Source: Janthinobacterium sp. 344 | GTDB lineage: Bacteria > Pseudomonadota > Gammaproteobacteria > Burkholderiales > Burkholderiaceae_D | Assembly: GCF_900112025.1 (NCBI RefSeq) | Contig: NZ_FOKL01000006.1 | Location: 124,001 to 188,000 of the forward strand | DNA: 64,000 nucleotides | Direction of reading: 5' to 3' | Shown here: positions 34,519 to 43,255 of the stretch, one piece after another | How the letters are laid out: each line of letters begins with the position of its first letter | Numbering within the stretch: the stretch's first letter is position 1 | Notes under the pieces: model-generated | Database searches by the model: none | Seen by the model: only the letters and a program-made list of their open reading frames with translations | What the model was told of the DNA's origin: nothing | Program-made: the position numbers and the translations under genes

Positions 34519-35196
34519 ATGAACGTATTAATGGTATTGACCTCGCACGACCAGCTGGGCGACACGGGCCACAAGACCGGCTTCTGGCTGGAAGAATTCG
34601 CCGCGCCGTATTATGTGTTGAAGGATGCCGGCGCCAAGCTCACGCTGGCGTCGCCCAAGGGCGGCCAGCCGCCGCTGGACCCGAAGAGCGACGCGCCCGA
34701 CTCGCAGACCGCCGCCACGCAGCGCTTCAAGCAGGATGCCGCCGCCCAGGCCGCGCTCGCTTCCACCGTGCCGCTGTCCACCGTCAAGGCCGCCGACTAC
34801 GACGCCGTGTTTTATCCGGGCGGCCACGGCCCTCTGTGGGACCTGGCGGAAGACAAGGACTCGATCGCTCTCATCGAAGCGCTGCACGCAGCCGGCAAAC
34901 CCGTCGCCGCTGTCTGCCACGCCCCTGGCGTGCTGCGCCACGTCAAGTCCAGCGATGGCCAGCCATTGGTGAAAGACAAGAAGGTCACGGGATTCACGAA
35001 TTCGGAAGAAGAGGCCGTGGGTCTGACCAAGGTCGTGCCCTTCCTGGTGGAAGACATGCTCAAGGAAAACGGCGGCATCTACTCGAAAGGCGCCGACTGG
35101 GCCGCGTATGTGCTGACGGACGGGATCTTGATCACAGGCCAGAATCCGGCCTCGTCGGAGGCGGCGGCACAAGCGCTGCTGGAGCTTTTGAAATAA
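34519..35196 (+). CDS. DJ-1/PfpI-family protein (class I glutamine amidotransferase-like, Hsp31 type)
   Basis: 225 residues from the ATG at 34519 (CAGGAG ahead); a frame 24 codons longer is less likely. Landmarks: HKTGFWLEEFAAPYYVL with a catalytic Glu (25 or 26), GGHGPLWDLAED, and the nucleophile elbow AAVCHAPGVL with Cys133 and His134. This Glu-Cys-His set is that of Hsp31/glyoxalase III-like members, which detoxify methylglyoxal or act as chaperones. The cytosolic protein stands alone between the TonB receptor and the accessory region. Confidence 0.9.
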   Translation: MNVLMVLTSHDQLGDTGHKTGFWLEEFAAPYYVLKDAGAKLTLASPKGGQPPLDPKSDAPDSQTAATQRFKQDAAAQAALASTVPLSTVKAADYDAVFYPGGHGPLWDLAEDKDSIALIEALHAAGKPVAAVCHAPGVLRHVKSSDGQPLVKDKKVTGFTNSEEEAVGLTKVVPFLVEDMLKENGGIYSKGADWAAYVLTDGILITGQNPASSEAAAQALLELLK

Positions 35197-35498
35197 CGCG
35201 AAACGTTACAGCGAGGTCATGGCGGAACACAAAAAGTGCTGCCATGAGGCCATAGTTATACAGACGAATTTACTTTCGAAGCTTTCTTCTGATTACGAAC
35301 AAGGTCGCAATAGCAGCAAAAGTATTGAAGACCAACTCTTTCACGTCTTCCAGAGTGAAGTCTTAACTGACATAGTGAAGGCAAGGGTTGTGACTTGCCA
35401 TTACGGCCGACCATAGTTCAGAAGAGATAACATTAAGGCAATTTCAACTATCCTCCCCATAGAATCCCCATAAAACCCCCATAACTCCCCAAAACGCC
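35197..35498. other. A+T-richer gap of 302 bases, no convincing gene
   Basis: A 65-codon frame opens at 35219 (MAEHKKCCHEAIVIQTNLLS...), but it has no clear ribosome site or recognisable family. The right part, from about 35450, is a run of imperfect 9-11 base units containing CCCCATAA or a variant. Base composition changes here from the surrounding high-GC pattern. Confidence 0.5.
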
Positions 35499-35515
35499 TC
35501 ATAACGCCCCATTCT
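35452..35515. repeat. Imperfect tandem CCCCATAA-type repeats
   Basis: About six units of 9-11 bases (CCCCATAGAAT, CCCCATAAAAC, CCCCATAACT, CCCCAAAACG, CCTCATAACG, CCCCATTCTC). They overlap the last codons and follow the stop of the AlbA_2-type gene. On the coding strand they read ATGGGG every 10-11 bases. Confidence 0.6.
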
Positions 35516-37190
35516 CACCCAAAATGTAAAACGCACCACGCTTTTCACCATGTTGTTCTAACTTACGTTCAGATTTGAGGCGTTTCAGCAAACTTTTAGC
35601 TTGCTCTCCGCTTAAACGGCACAAGTCCATGACTTCATTACGCTGAATGCGTCCATGTTGCCGAATGTAATTCAAGACCAGTTGTTCATGTTGCAGGCTG
35701 CTGAATCCCGCCTGCCGAGTGTAGGCCAGTTTGTCACCTCTTGCCCGGTAAAGAGCCGCAGATAAAGTATAACTTCGACTACGGTTGTTGCCATGTGCTT
35801 CTACTAACCCTACCTCGACCAAATGCTCGAGCGTGCGCTTGGCTTTTGCCGAGTCACGCTGAATATGTTGTGCCAATTCATCAGTGCTTAGTCGCTTCTG
35901 CTCACGCAAAGTAGCAAGTACAATAAGGCTGTCAATTGGTAAAGGCGTTCCACCCTGCTTATTTTCCTGCTCTACAACAAGTTGTAAGAATACCTCGTCG
36001 GCAGCAACCGTCGAGAGTTGCAACACGACACTATTCGCATCAGTACGACCATAATCAGGCTCTGGTCGACCAAAACGCAACATCCCACGATAAATCTTAT
36101 CTACGCCACGCCCCGAGCGTTCCACGATACCAATGCGCTTCATAGCATCTGCCAATGCGGGATTGCGCGGACGTGGCTCAGTGGTCAATAGATTACTTAG
36201 CGTGACCCCTTCAACTAAGCCCCCCGGATTGCTTATTGTCATTCCCTGATCGTCCAATCGCACATGAACCGCGCCCAAGTGGTGATAATCCCGATGCACC
36301 AATGCATTTGCCACCGCCTCACGGAATGCGCCCATATCCACTTTTGGCACTGGAACGCGGAATAAGCCAATCTGAACTTCATTTTCCGGATTATAAGGAC
36401 GAAAATTCGTTTCCAACCATTCCAAAGCTTTCAACAGAGGAAAGCGCCGAAACTCGTTGAATGTGACAGCCTCACGCGCCAACACCTGAAACGCTAATTC
36501 ATGCGTCCGTACGAGTTCACGCAACGCGATTTCGCGTCCAATAATAAGCAAGCCGGTCAATGTTGGCACGCGCTCGCCAGAGACACTACGAGCAGTAAAT
36601 CCCAAAGCGCCATCCAACGCCTCGTCATCCAGTTCCAACAGCACGCGGTCGCCACCATAGGTCTGAATGGCCTGACGCAAACGTTCACGTTCCAATGGAT
36701 CGAAGTCAGCTAGTGTTGCCCCAACGACAACTTGTGCGGATGCATCGCTCAGACCGATTCGGTTAGCACGGCTACTGCGCTCATGTGGCAACATCGGCAC
36801 ACACTCCGGAGTGCCGTCCTGCTTCATACGGCGACGCAAATACATCCCTCTGGTAGTCGATACGTCTGAATGCAGCGACTTAGGAACTACGATACGCGCT
36901 ACGTGCACACCAGAAACTGCATGAGCATCCACCGTTATCGCCAATGCTGGCGACGTTCGGGCAGCAACCAATCCAGGCAATCCAGTCAAATTCTGATGTG
37001 CAGAATGCAAACCGGTTGGCGTTCCATCATCTTCTACGCCCAACCACAATTCACCACCGTCGGTGTTAGCTAGGCATACCAGCGCTTCAATAAGTTCATC
37101 ATCTGGCAAGCGCTTGAGATCGCTTTTAAATTCAACATTCAGTGTTTCCGCAAGCGGTAACACAAATGATGGCGGCGATTGTTCACTCAT
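35499..37190 (-). CDS. AlbA_2 (Schlafen-type) domain protein with HATPase and winged-helix regions
   Basis: 563 residues. N-terminal AlbA_2 DNA-binding-type domain: ETLNVEFKSDLKRLPDDEL and LANTDGGELWLGVEDDGTPT (about 15-60). The central HATPase_c_4-type region has FREAVANALVHRDYHHLGAV, MTISNPGGLVEG and GIVERSGRGVDKIYRGML. Two short winged-helix-like segments follow (RLSTDELAQHIQRDSAKAKR and IQRNEVMDLCRLSGEQAK). Such proteins were long annotated as transcriptional regulators or RecG-like; some occur in defence islands. The gene is noticeably lower in G+C than its neighbours and sits next to a tRNA, which suggests acquisition. Its function here is unknown. Confidence 0.82.
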   Translation of the reverse strand: MSEQSPPSFVLPLAETLNVEFKSDLKRLPDDELIEALVCLANTDGGELWLGVEDDGTPTGLHSAHQNLTGLPGLVAARTSPALAITVDAHAVSGVHVARIVVPKSLHSDVSTTRGMYLRRRMKQDGTPECVPMLPHERSSRANRIGLSDASAQVVVGATLADFDPLERERLRQAIQTYGGDRVLLELDDEALDGALGFTARSVSGERVPTLTGLLIIGREIALRELVRTHELAFQVLAREAVTFNEFRRFPLLKALEWLETNFRPYNPENEVQIGLFRVPVPKVDMGAFREAVANALVHRDYHHLGAVHVRLDDQGMTISNPGGLVEGVTLSNLLTTEPRPRNPALADAMKRIGIVERSGRGVDKIYRGMLRFGRPEPDYGRTDANSVVLQLSTVAADEVFLQLVVEQENKQGGTPLPIDSLIVLATLREQKRLSTDELAQHIQRDSAKAKRTLEHLVEVGLVEAHGNNRSRSYTLSAALYRARGDKLAYTRQAGFSSLQHEQLVLNYIRQHGRIQRNEVMDLCRLSGEQAKSLLKRLKSERKLEQHGEKRGAFYILGENGAL

Positions 37191-37415
37191 GCATTCCCCT
37201 CCCAGATCGCTTTCATCTGTGGCATTCTCTAAATTGTCTCGCGGCTATTCTAACGTAAGGCGCGTCTCGACCACCGTAACAATACCTACAACACCAACAA
37301 AATCTGGGCACTGGAAACGATGATAATTTGAAAACAATAAGTGGATATAGCTAGGATCGGTCTAGTTCAAGCCTCGCACTAACGACTCTGTAACTCGCTG
37401 ATCTAAGAGGAAAAC

Positions 37416-37491
37416 TGGTGCGGCTGGCGGGGATCGAACCCACGACCCTTGGCTTCGGAGGCCAATACTCTATCCACTGAGCTACAGCCGC
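37416..37491 (-). tRNA. tRNA-Arg(CCG)
   Basis: 76 bases including an encoded CCA. Acceptor stem GCGGCTG pairs with CAGCCGC. The D arm has AGCTCAGTGGATAGAGT, the anticodon stem TTGGC/GCCAA encloses CTCCGAA with anticodon CCG, and the T arm has GGGTTCGATCCCC. It reads CGG codons. It lies between the accessory gene and the cytochrome gene. Confidence 0.97.
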
Positions 37492-37690
37492 GTAGGGGGA
37501 ATTTCTGAAGTGATGCGAAGGATACCGTTTTTCTTTACCTACGTCTACGGAAACTGTCGTATCGCCGGCAATTGCATGTCACTGCTCAATTTTTGTGCCT
37601 ATAATTGTGGGTTTCATAAAGGTTTACATCCAGGCATGTAAAAATGCTACCTTACACGGCCATCAGTTTCGAATCTGGACTAAGGACATC

Positions 37691-38254
37691 ATGAGCGACG
37701 CACATAACGAACAACAATCAGCGATCAAAACGCCTAAACAATTGCTTGCCGCCGTAGCTGGCTTCTTCCTCGTCACCGTCATCGGCATCATCCTGCTGGT
37801 GCAATTTGTCACGACCCAAAAACTGACGGGGGCCGGCTCGGACAGCCAGTCGCCCGAAGCCATCGCCGAGCGCCTGAGTCCGGTGGCCAATGAAGGCTTT
37901 ACGTTCAAGGATGCCAGTGGTCCGAAAGTGCTGCAGAGCGGCGAAGCCGTCTACACGGCCACCTGCGTGGCTTGCCATGGCGCCGGCGTGGCCGGCGCAC
38001 CGAAATTTGGCGATGCGGGCAGCTGGTCGGCACGCCTGGCCCAGGGTTACGATACGGTCCTGAAACACGCCATCGAAGGCTTGCGCGCCATGCCGGCCAA
38101 GGGCGGCAATCCCGACCTCGACGACGTGGAAGTGGCGCGCGCCGTGGTCTATATCGCCAACGCCTCGGGCGGCAAGTTCAAGGAGCCGGAAGTGCCTGCA
38201 CCGGCCGCGGCCGCTGAAGGGGCTTCCGCTCCTGCGGCAGAGCCTGCCAAGTAA
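37691..38254 (+). CDS. Membrane-anchored cytochrome c (c5-like)
   Basis: 187 residues from the ATG at 37691; the frame is open upstream but the true N-terminus is MSDAHNEQQ. An uncleaved helix at about 22-40 anchors the protein to the inner membrane. The haem c site is CVACH (92-96). The distal Met ligand is in GLRAMPAKGGNPDLDDVEVA, the usual place for cytochrome c5/c4 types. The C-terminus is an Ala/Pro/Glu-rich tail. It probably carries electrons in the periplasm. A strong terminator follows. Confidence 0.92.
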   Translation: MSDAHNEQQSAIKTPKQLLAAVAGFFLVTVIGIILLVQFVTTQKLTGAGSDSQSPEAIAERLSPVANEGFTFKDASGPKVLQSGEAVYTATCVACHGAGVAGAPKFGDAGSWSARLAQGYDTVLKHAIEGLRAMPAKGGNPDLDDVEVARAVVYIANASGGKFKEPEVPAPAAAAEGASAPAAEPAK

Positions 38255-38275
38255 GCCATTGCGCTTTATCAAGGA

Positions 38276-38300
38276 ACCGCCCGGATGGGCGGTTTTTTTT
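38276..38300 (+). terminator. Intrinsic terminator after the cytochrome c gene
   Basis: ACCGCCC-GGAT-GGGCGGT followed by eight T, starting 22 bases after the stop. It is a textbook hairpin. Confidence 0.9.
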
Positions 38301-38378
38301 CGCCTGGCGATAGCCTGCGCTTGTCGGTGTACGCGGCTATACCGCTGATCCGGCCTACGCCTGCGCACGCCGGGCATG

Positions 38379-38409
38379 AAAAAGCCGCCCGGCTTGCAGC
38401 GGGGCGGCT
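38379..38409 (-). terminator. Intrinsic terminator after the first M13 peptidase gene
   Basis: On the minus strand AGCCGCCC and GGGCGGCT pair, followed by TTTTTC. It lies 26 bases past the peptidase stop. Confidence 0.8.
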
Positions 38410-38434
38410 CGGCGTCAGTTCACCGGAACGGCTG

Positions 38435-40513
38435 TTACCACATGATGACGCGGTCTTTTGGCGGCAAATACATCTTGTCGCCCGGTTTCACGTCGAAGGC
38501 CTGATAGAAGCCTGGCTGGTTGCGCATGGTGCCGTTGGCGCGGAACTGGCCTGGCGAATGCGGGTCCGTTTTCAGCAAGACCAGCTGCTGGGCTTCGCGC
38601 ATCTTCATGCGCCAGACCTGGGCAAAGCCCGCGTAGAAGCGCTGTTCGCCCGTGAAGCCGTCGATGACGGGGGCTTTCTTGCCATTCAGCGACAATTTAT
38701 ACGCTTTATAGGCGATCGCCACGCCGGAGTTGTCGGCGATGTTCTCGCCCAGGGTCAGCTCGCCATTGACGAAGTGGCCGGGAACAGGGCTGAAGCTGTT
38801 GTACTGCGCCACCAGTTGCTTGGTTTTCTTGGCGAAGTTTTTATGGTCGGCCTTGGTCCACCAGTCGCGCAGATTGCCGTCGCCGTCGTACTGGGCGCCC
38901 TGGTCGTCGAAGCCGTGGCTGATTTCATGGCCGATCACGCCGCCGATGGCGCCGTAGTTGACGGCATCGTCCGCGTTGGCGTCAAAGAACGGCGCCTGCA
39001 GGATGGCGGCCGGGAAGACGATTTCGTTCAATTCCGGATTGTAATAGGCATTCACGGTTTGCGGCGTCATGCCCCACTCGTCGCGGTCGATAGGCTGGCC
39101 CAGCTTGTTCAATTCACGGTTGTAGTTCAGCAAGTGCGAACGCTGGATATTGCCCACCAGGTCATCCGGCGCGACGTCCAGGCCCGAGTAATCGCGCCAT
39201 TTGTTCGGATAGCCGATCTTGGTGGTGAACTTGGCCAGCTTGATCTGCGCCTGTTTCTTGGTGACGGGGCTCATCCAGTCGAGCTTGTCGATGCTCTGCT
39301 TGTAGGCCGTCATCAGGTTTTTCACCAGCGCTTCCATGCGCACCTTGCGCTCGGCCGGGAAATATTGCTCCACATACAGCTGGCCCACGGCCTCGCCCAG
39401 CGCGCCTTCGACGGCGCCCACGCCGCGTTTCCAGCGCGGACGCATTTCCGTCACGCCCGTCAGGGTGGTGCCATAAAACGCGAAGTTTTCATCGACAAAC
39501 GCTTTCGGCAGGTAGCCAGCGTTGGCGTGCAGCAAGTGCCACTGGAAATACGCTTTCCATGTCTCCAGCGGCGTCTTGTTGGCGATCTCGGCGAAGCCTT
39601 TCAGGTAGCTGGGCTGGCTGACGATCACATAATTGACCTTGCCGGCGATGCCCGTGTCCTTCAGGTAGCGCGCCCAGTCATAGCCTGGCGCCACGTCGGC
39701 CAGTTTCGCCAGTTCCACCTTGTTGTAGGTTTTGACAGGGTCGCGGTTCTGCACATTGCTCCATTGCGCCTTGGCCAGTTCCGTTTCCAGCGCCACAATG
39801 GCTTTCGCATTGGCGGCCGCGTTCGCATCGCCGGCCAGGCTCAGCATTTTTTCCACGTGGGCCAGGTATTTGGCGCGCGTGTCGGCCTTGCCTTCTTCCA
39901 GGTAATAGTCGCGGTCAGGCAAGCCCAGGCCGCTTTGGCCGATATCGGCCACGTACTTGGTGGAATCCTTGGCGTCCTGGTGGATGCCGAAGTCGTACGG
40001 CGAAGTCACGCCCAGCTTGCTGAAGTGCGCGATCACGGCCGGCAATTCGGCCTTGTCCTGCAAAGCGGCAATCTTCGCCATCTCCCCGTTCAGAGGGGTC
40101 AGGCCCAGGCTTTCCAGCTTGGCCTCGTCCATGAAGCTGTTGTAAAAGTCACCGATCTTCTGGGCATTCGAACCGGCCGCGCGGGCCTTGTCGGCCGCCG
40201 CGCCTTCGACGATGCCGCGCAGCTGCGTTTGCGTATCGTCGGCCAGCTTGGCGAAGCTGCCCCAGCTCGACTTGTCGGCAGGGATGACCGTTTCCGCCAG
40301 CCATTTGCCATTCAGGTGCTGGAACAGGTCGTCCTGGGCGCGCACGGCGGGATTGATGTATTCAACGGCGATGCCGGACGTGAGGCCAGCAGGCGCGGCC
40401 GCCGTGGTGGCGACGGCTTTCTTGGCGGTATCGGCAACGCCGGCGGCGCCAGCCATGCCGGACACGCCAGCCAGCAAGCTCAGGGTCAATGCACTTAACA
40501 AATAACGATTCAC
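38435..40513 (-). CDS. M13 (neprilysin-like) metallopeptidase, paralogue 1
   Basis: 692 residues from a GTG start at 40513, preceded by AAGGATTACC. No ATG fits the signal peptide (VNRYLLSALTLSLLAGVSGM...AGA). N-terminal M13 domain: INPAVRAQDDLFQHLNGKWL. Catalytic domain: VNAYYNPELNEIVFPAAIL, the zinc motif HEISHGFDD near 525 and the third ligand ENIADNSG near 590. The end is RVIMW, with the conserved C-terminal Trp. It is a periplasmic oligopeptidase of the PepO kind. It shares the same signal-peptide wording and start codon as the gene upstream, so the pair arose by duplication. Confidence 0.92.
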   Translation of the reverse strand: MNRYLLSALTLSLLAGVSGMAGAAGVADTAKKAVATTAAAPAGLTSGIAVEYINPAVRAQDDLFQHLNGKWLAETVIPADKSSWGSFAKLADDTQTQLRGIVEGAAADKARAAGSNAQKIGDFYNSFMDEAKLESLGLTPLNGEMAKIAALQDKAELPAVIAHFSKLGVTSPYDFGIHQDAKDSTKYVADIGQSGLGLPDRDYYLEEGKADTRAKYLAHVEKMLSLAGDANAAANAKAIVALETELAKAQWSNVQNRDPVKTYNKVELAKLADVAPGYDWARYLKDTGIAGKVNYVIVSQPSYLKGFAEIANKTPLETWKAYFQWHLLHANAGYLPKAFVDENFAFYGTTLTGVTEMRPRWKRGVGAVEGALGEAVGQLYVEQYFPAERKVRMEALVKNLMTAYKQSIDKLDWMSPVTKKQAQIKLAKFTTKIGYPNKWRDYSGLDVAPDDLVGNIQRSHLLNYNRELNKLGQPIDRDEWGMTPQTVNAYYNPELNEIVFPAAILQAPFFDANADDAVNYGAIGGVIGHEISHGFDDQGAQYDGDGNLRDWWTKADHKNFAKKTKQLVAQYNSFSPVPGHFVNGELTLGENIADNSGVAIAYKAYKLSLNGKKAPVIDGFTGEQRFYAGFAQVWRMKMREAQQLVLLKTDPHSPGQFRANGTMRNQPGFYQAFDVKPGDKMYLPPKDRVIMW

Positions 40514-40631
40514 GGTAATCCTTAATATTGTATTGTGTGAAATATAAGGGTCAGAATGCCCAAGGCTTCTGGCCCGGTTTTTGACTGTAGCATACCGGCC
40601 GAAACGACAGAAAGAACTTTGGCCGGAATGC

Positions 40632-40660
40632 AAAAAAGACCACGCGAGGTGGTCTTTTTT
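40632..40660 (-). terminator. Intrinsic terminator between the M13 genes
   Basis: AAAAAAGACCAC and GTGGTCTTTTTT flank a 5-base loop. It would end the upstream M13 transcript read on the minus strand. The symmetric A and T tracts make it potentially bidirectional. Confidence 0.85.
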
Positions 40661-40730
40661 GTTGTGACAAGATCACGTTTGCATTGGAACGCGCTTGCGC
40701 GCCAATCCGGCCTCCTTCGCTACATGGCCC

Positions 40731-42806
40731 TTACCAGATGATGACGCGGTTTTCCGGGGCAACATACATCTTGTCGCCCGGTTTCACGCCAAACGCTTCA
40801 TAGAAGCCAGGCTGATTGACCATGGTGCCATTGGCGCGGTACTGGCCCGGCGAATGCGGATCGGTCTTGATCTGCACGATCTGCTGCGCTTCGCGCATCT
40901 TGCTGCGCCACACCTGGCCAAAGCCCATGTAGAAGCGCTGGTCGCCCGTCAAGCCATCGAGCACGGGCGCCGGCTTGCCGCCCAGCGAAATCTTGTACGC
41001 TTTATACGCGATCGCCACGCCCGAGTTGTCGGCGATGTTTTCGCCCAGGGTCAGCGCGCCGTTGACGTTGTAGCCGGGCAATGGGCTATAGCCGTCGTAT
41101 TGCTTGGTCAGCGCGTCGGCCTTGGCGGCGAAGTTCTTGCGGTCGGCCGGCGTCCACCAGTCGCGCAGGTTGCCGTCGCCATCGGACTGGCTGCCCTTGT
41201 CGTCGAAGCCGTGGCTGATTTCATGGCCGATGACGGCGCCGATGGCGCCATAGTTGACGGCGTCATCCGCATTGGCGTCGAAGAATGGCGGCTGCAGGAT
41301 CGAAGCCGGGAAGACGATTTCATTCATCGTCGAGCTGTAATAGGCGTTCACCGTCTGCGGCGTCATGCCCCACTCTTCGCGGTCGATCGGCTTGCCCAGC
41401 TTGGCCACCTGGCGCGCGGAGCCGAAATTGGCGGCGCGCATCATGTTGCCCACCAGGTCGCCCTGGACGATCTGCAGCTTCGAATAATCGCGCCAGACGT
41501 TCGGATACGCGATCTTCGGCGTGAACTTGGCCAGCTTGGCTTGCGCTTCCTTCTTGGTCTCAGGGCTCATCCAGTCCAGGGTGTCGATGCTTTCCTTGTA
41601 GGCGGCCAGCACGTTTTTCACCAGTTCCTGCATGTGCGCCTTGCGCTCTGCCGGGAAATATTGCGCCACGTACAGTTTGCCCACCGCTTCGCCCAGCACG
41701 CCGTCGACGGCGCCCACGCCACGCTTCCAGCGCGGCTGGTTCTGCGTCACGCCGCTCAGTACCGTGCCGTAGAAGGCAAAACTTTCATCGACAAAGTTTT
41801 TCGACAGGTAGCTGGCATAGCTGCGCAGCAATTGCCATTCGAAATACGCCTTCAGTGTATCCAGGTCGGTAGCAGCCAGCACCTTGTTATAGCCGGCCAG
41901 GTAGCTCGGCTGGTTGACGATGACGTAATCGACCTTGTTGGCGATGCCCAGGGCCGCCAGGCCGGACTTCAGGTCGTAGCCCGGCGTCAGATCGTTGAGC
42001 TTGCTGATGTCGGTCTTGTTGTAGCGTTTGACGGGGTCGCGGTTCTCGACCTTGGTCCATTGCACTTCGGCCAACGCCGTTTCCAGGGCCACCACGGCCT
42101 TGGCGTGGGCGGCAGCGTTCTTGTCGCCCGCCATGCCCAGCATCTTTTCCACGTGCGCCTGGTATTTTTCCTTCACGCCGGCCTGCTTGGCTTCCAGGTA
42201 GTAGTCGCGGTCGGGCATGCCCAGGCCGCTTTGGCTCACATACGCCGCATATTTCGTCGAGGCACGCGCATCTTGCCCCACATACACGGCGTACGGCGTG
42301 GACACACCCGTCTGGCTCAGATGGGCGATCAGGGCTGGCACGCCCTTCTTGTCGCGCAGCGAGCGGATGCGGTTCAGTTCGCCGGCCAGCGGTTTCACGC
42401 CCAGCGCTTCCAGCTTGGCTTCATCCATGTAGCTGGCGTACAGGTCGCCGATCTTTTGCGCTTCGGAACCGGCCTTCTTGTGCTTGTCCTGTTGCGTGGC
42501 TTCGATAATGCCGCGCAACTGCGGCGTGGTGTCATCGCGCAGCTTGGCGAACGAACCCCAGCTCGATTTGTCGGCCGGAATCTCGGTCGTGGCCAGCCAC
42601 TTGCCATTCAAATGGGTAAAGAAATCGTCTTGCACGCGCACGGCAGGATCGATGTATTGCACGTCGATGCCGGAGACGACGCCAGCGGCGGCAGGCGCGG
42701 CGCCCGGGGCCACGGTCGGGGCGGCAACGGCGGATACGGGTTCGGCGGCATGCGCAAACGCAGCCAACAGGGTCAGGGTCAGACTGCTTAAGAGATATCG
42801 GTTCAC
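40731..42806 (-). CDS. M13 (neprilysin-like) metallopeptidase, paralogue 2
   Basis: 691 residues from the GTG at 42806 (AAGGACACTC upstream). The long upstream open frame is shadow. Signal peptide VNRYLLSSLTLTLLAAFAHA/AE. The N-terminal domain is IDPAVRVQDDFFTHLNGKWL. The zinc site is HEISHGFDDKGS (about 525), with ENIADNSGVAIAYKAY as the third-ligand helix, and RVIIW ends the protein. It is very close to paralogue 1 throughout, including GSFAKL and VQYFPAERK-like stretches. The two have separate terminators and probably separate promoters. Confidence 0.92.
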   Translation of the reverse strand: MNRYLLSSLTLTLLAAFAHAAEPVSAVAAPTVAPGAAPAAAGVVSGIDVQYIDPAVRVQDDFFTHLNGKWLATTEIPADKSSWGSFAKLRDDTTPQLRGIIEATQQDKHKKAGSEAQKIGDLYASYMDEAKLEALGVKPLAGELNRIRSLRDKKGVPALIAHLSQTGVSTPYAVYVGQDARASTKYAAYVSQSGLGMPDRDYYLEAKQAGVKEKYQAHVEKMLGMAGDKNAAAHAKAVVALETALAEVQWTKVENRDPVKRYNKTDISKLNDLTPGYDLKSGLAALGIANKVDYVIVNQPSYLAGYNKVLAATDLDTLKAYFEWQLLRSYASYLSKNFVDESFAFYGTVLSGVTQNQPRWKRGVGAVDGVLGEAVGKLYVAQYFPAERKAHMQELVKNVLAAYKESIDTLDWMSPETKKEAQAKLAKFTPKIAYPNVWRDYSKLQIVQGDLVGNMMRAANFGSARQVAKLGKPIDREEWGMTPQTVNAYYSSTMNEIVFPASILQPPFFDANADDAVNYGAIGAVIGHEISHGFDDKGSQSDGDGNLRDWWTPADRKNFAAKADALTKQYDGYSPLPGYNVNGALTLGENIADNSGVAIAYKAYKISLGGKPAPVLDGLTGDQRFYMGFGQVWRSKMREAQQIVQIKTDPHSPGQYRANGTMVNQPGFYEAFGVKPGDKMYVAPENRVIIW

Positions 42807-43255
42807 GAGTGTCCTTATGGGGCATGTCAAAAAATCGGGCGGGTAGCCTCTGGCGGAGTGTCTCTCATGAAGAGCCCGCCGCGCCAGGCGCTTCAGGAAT
42901 GTAGCACGGCAACATAAGGCTTGACCATCCCTGCCGCCCCGGCAGCGCCATGGCAAACGGGCGGCGCACCGCACCCACACTTGGTCGTCACGGAAATATG
43001 CCAGACAGTCGAGACCCGCGTGCCGGCCCGCGCAGGGCGCCATGTGACCGCGTGTTGCGCCAGCAAGGACGGCCATGACCGCACCCGGCGCCGCGCTGGC
43101 GGCGGCCGCCGGCATCCGGACCAGCCCTTCGGAGCGCCCAGGCGGGGCGGCGATTTTTTACTTTACGATACATTGGCACGACAATTAAGCAACAAAATCG
43201 TGATGCAATTAACAATAATTACAGCATCCAGCCGTGCTGCCCGATCGCCAGGCAC
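42807..43255. other. 449-base gap with no convincing gene
   Basis: The left half is high-GC with open frames on both strands that have no ribosome site, no family features and poor codon pattern. The right part (43150-43235) is A+T-rich (TTTTTTACTTTACGATACAT...AATTAACAATAATTAC) and looks like a promoter region or a 3' untranslated region of the small exported protein gene read leftward. Confidence 0.5.

Noticed and set aside
35219..35416. Possible 65-residue gene in the accessory gap
   Set aside because: No clear ribosome site, no recognisable feature, and the downstream part is repetitive. It was kept only as a remark in the gap entry.
37416..37491. Attachment-site duplicate of the tRNA-Arg 3' end
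   Set aside because: I looked for a copy of the tRNA 3' end (TGGCGGGGATCGAACCC) near 35200 and saw none, so an integration border cannot be claimed.
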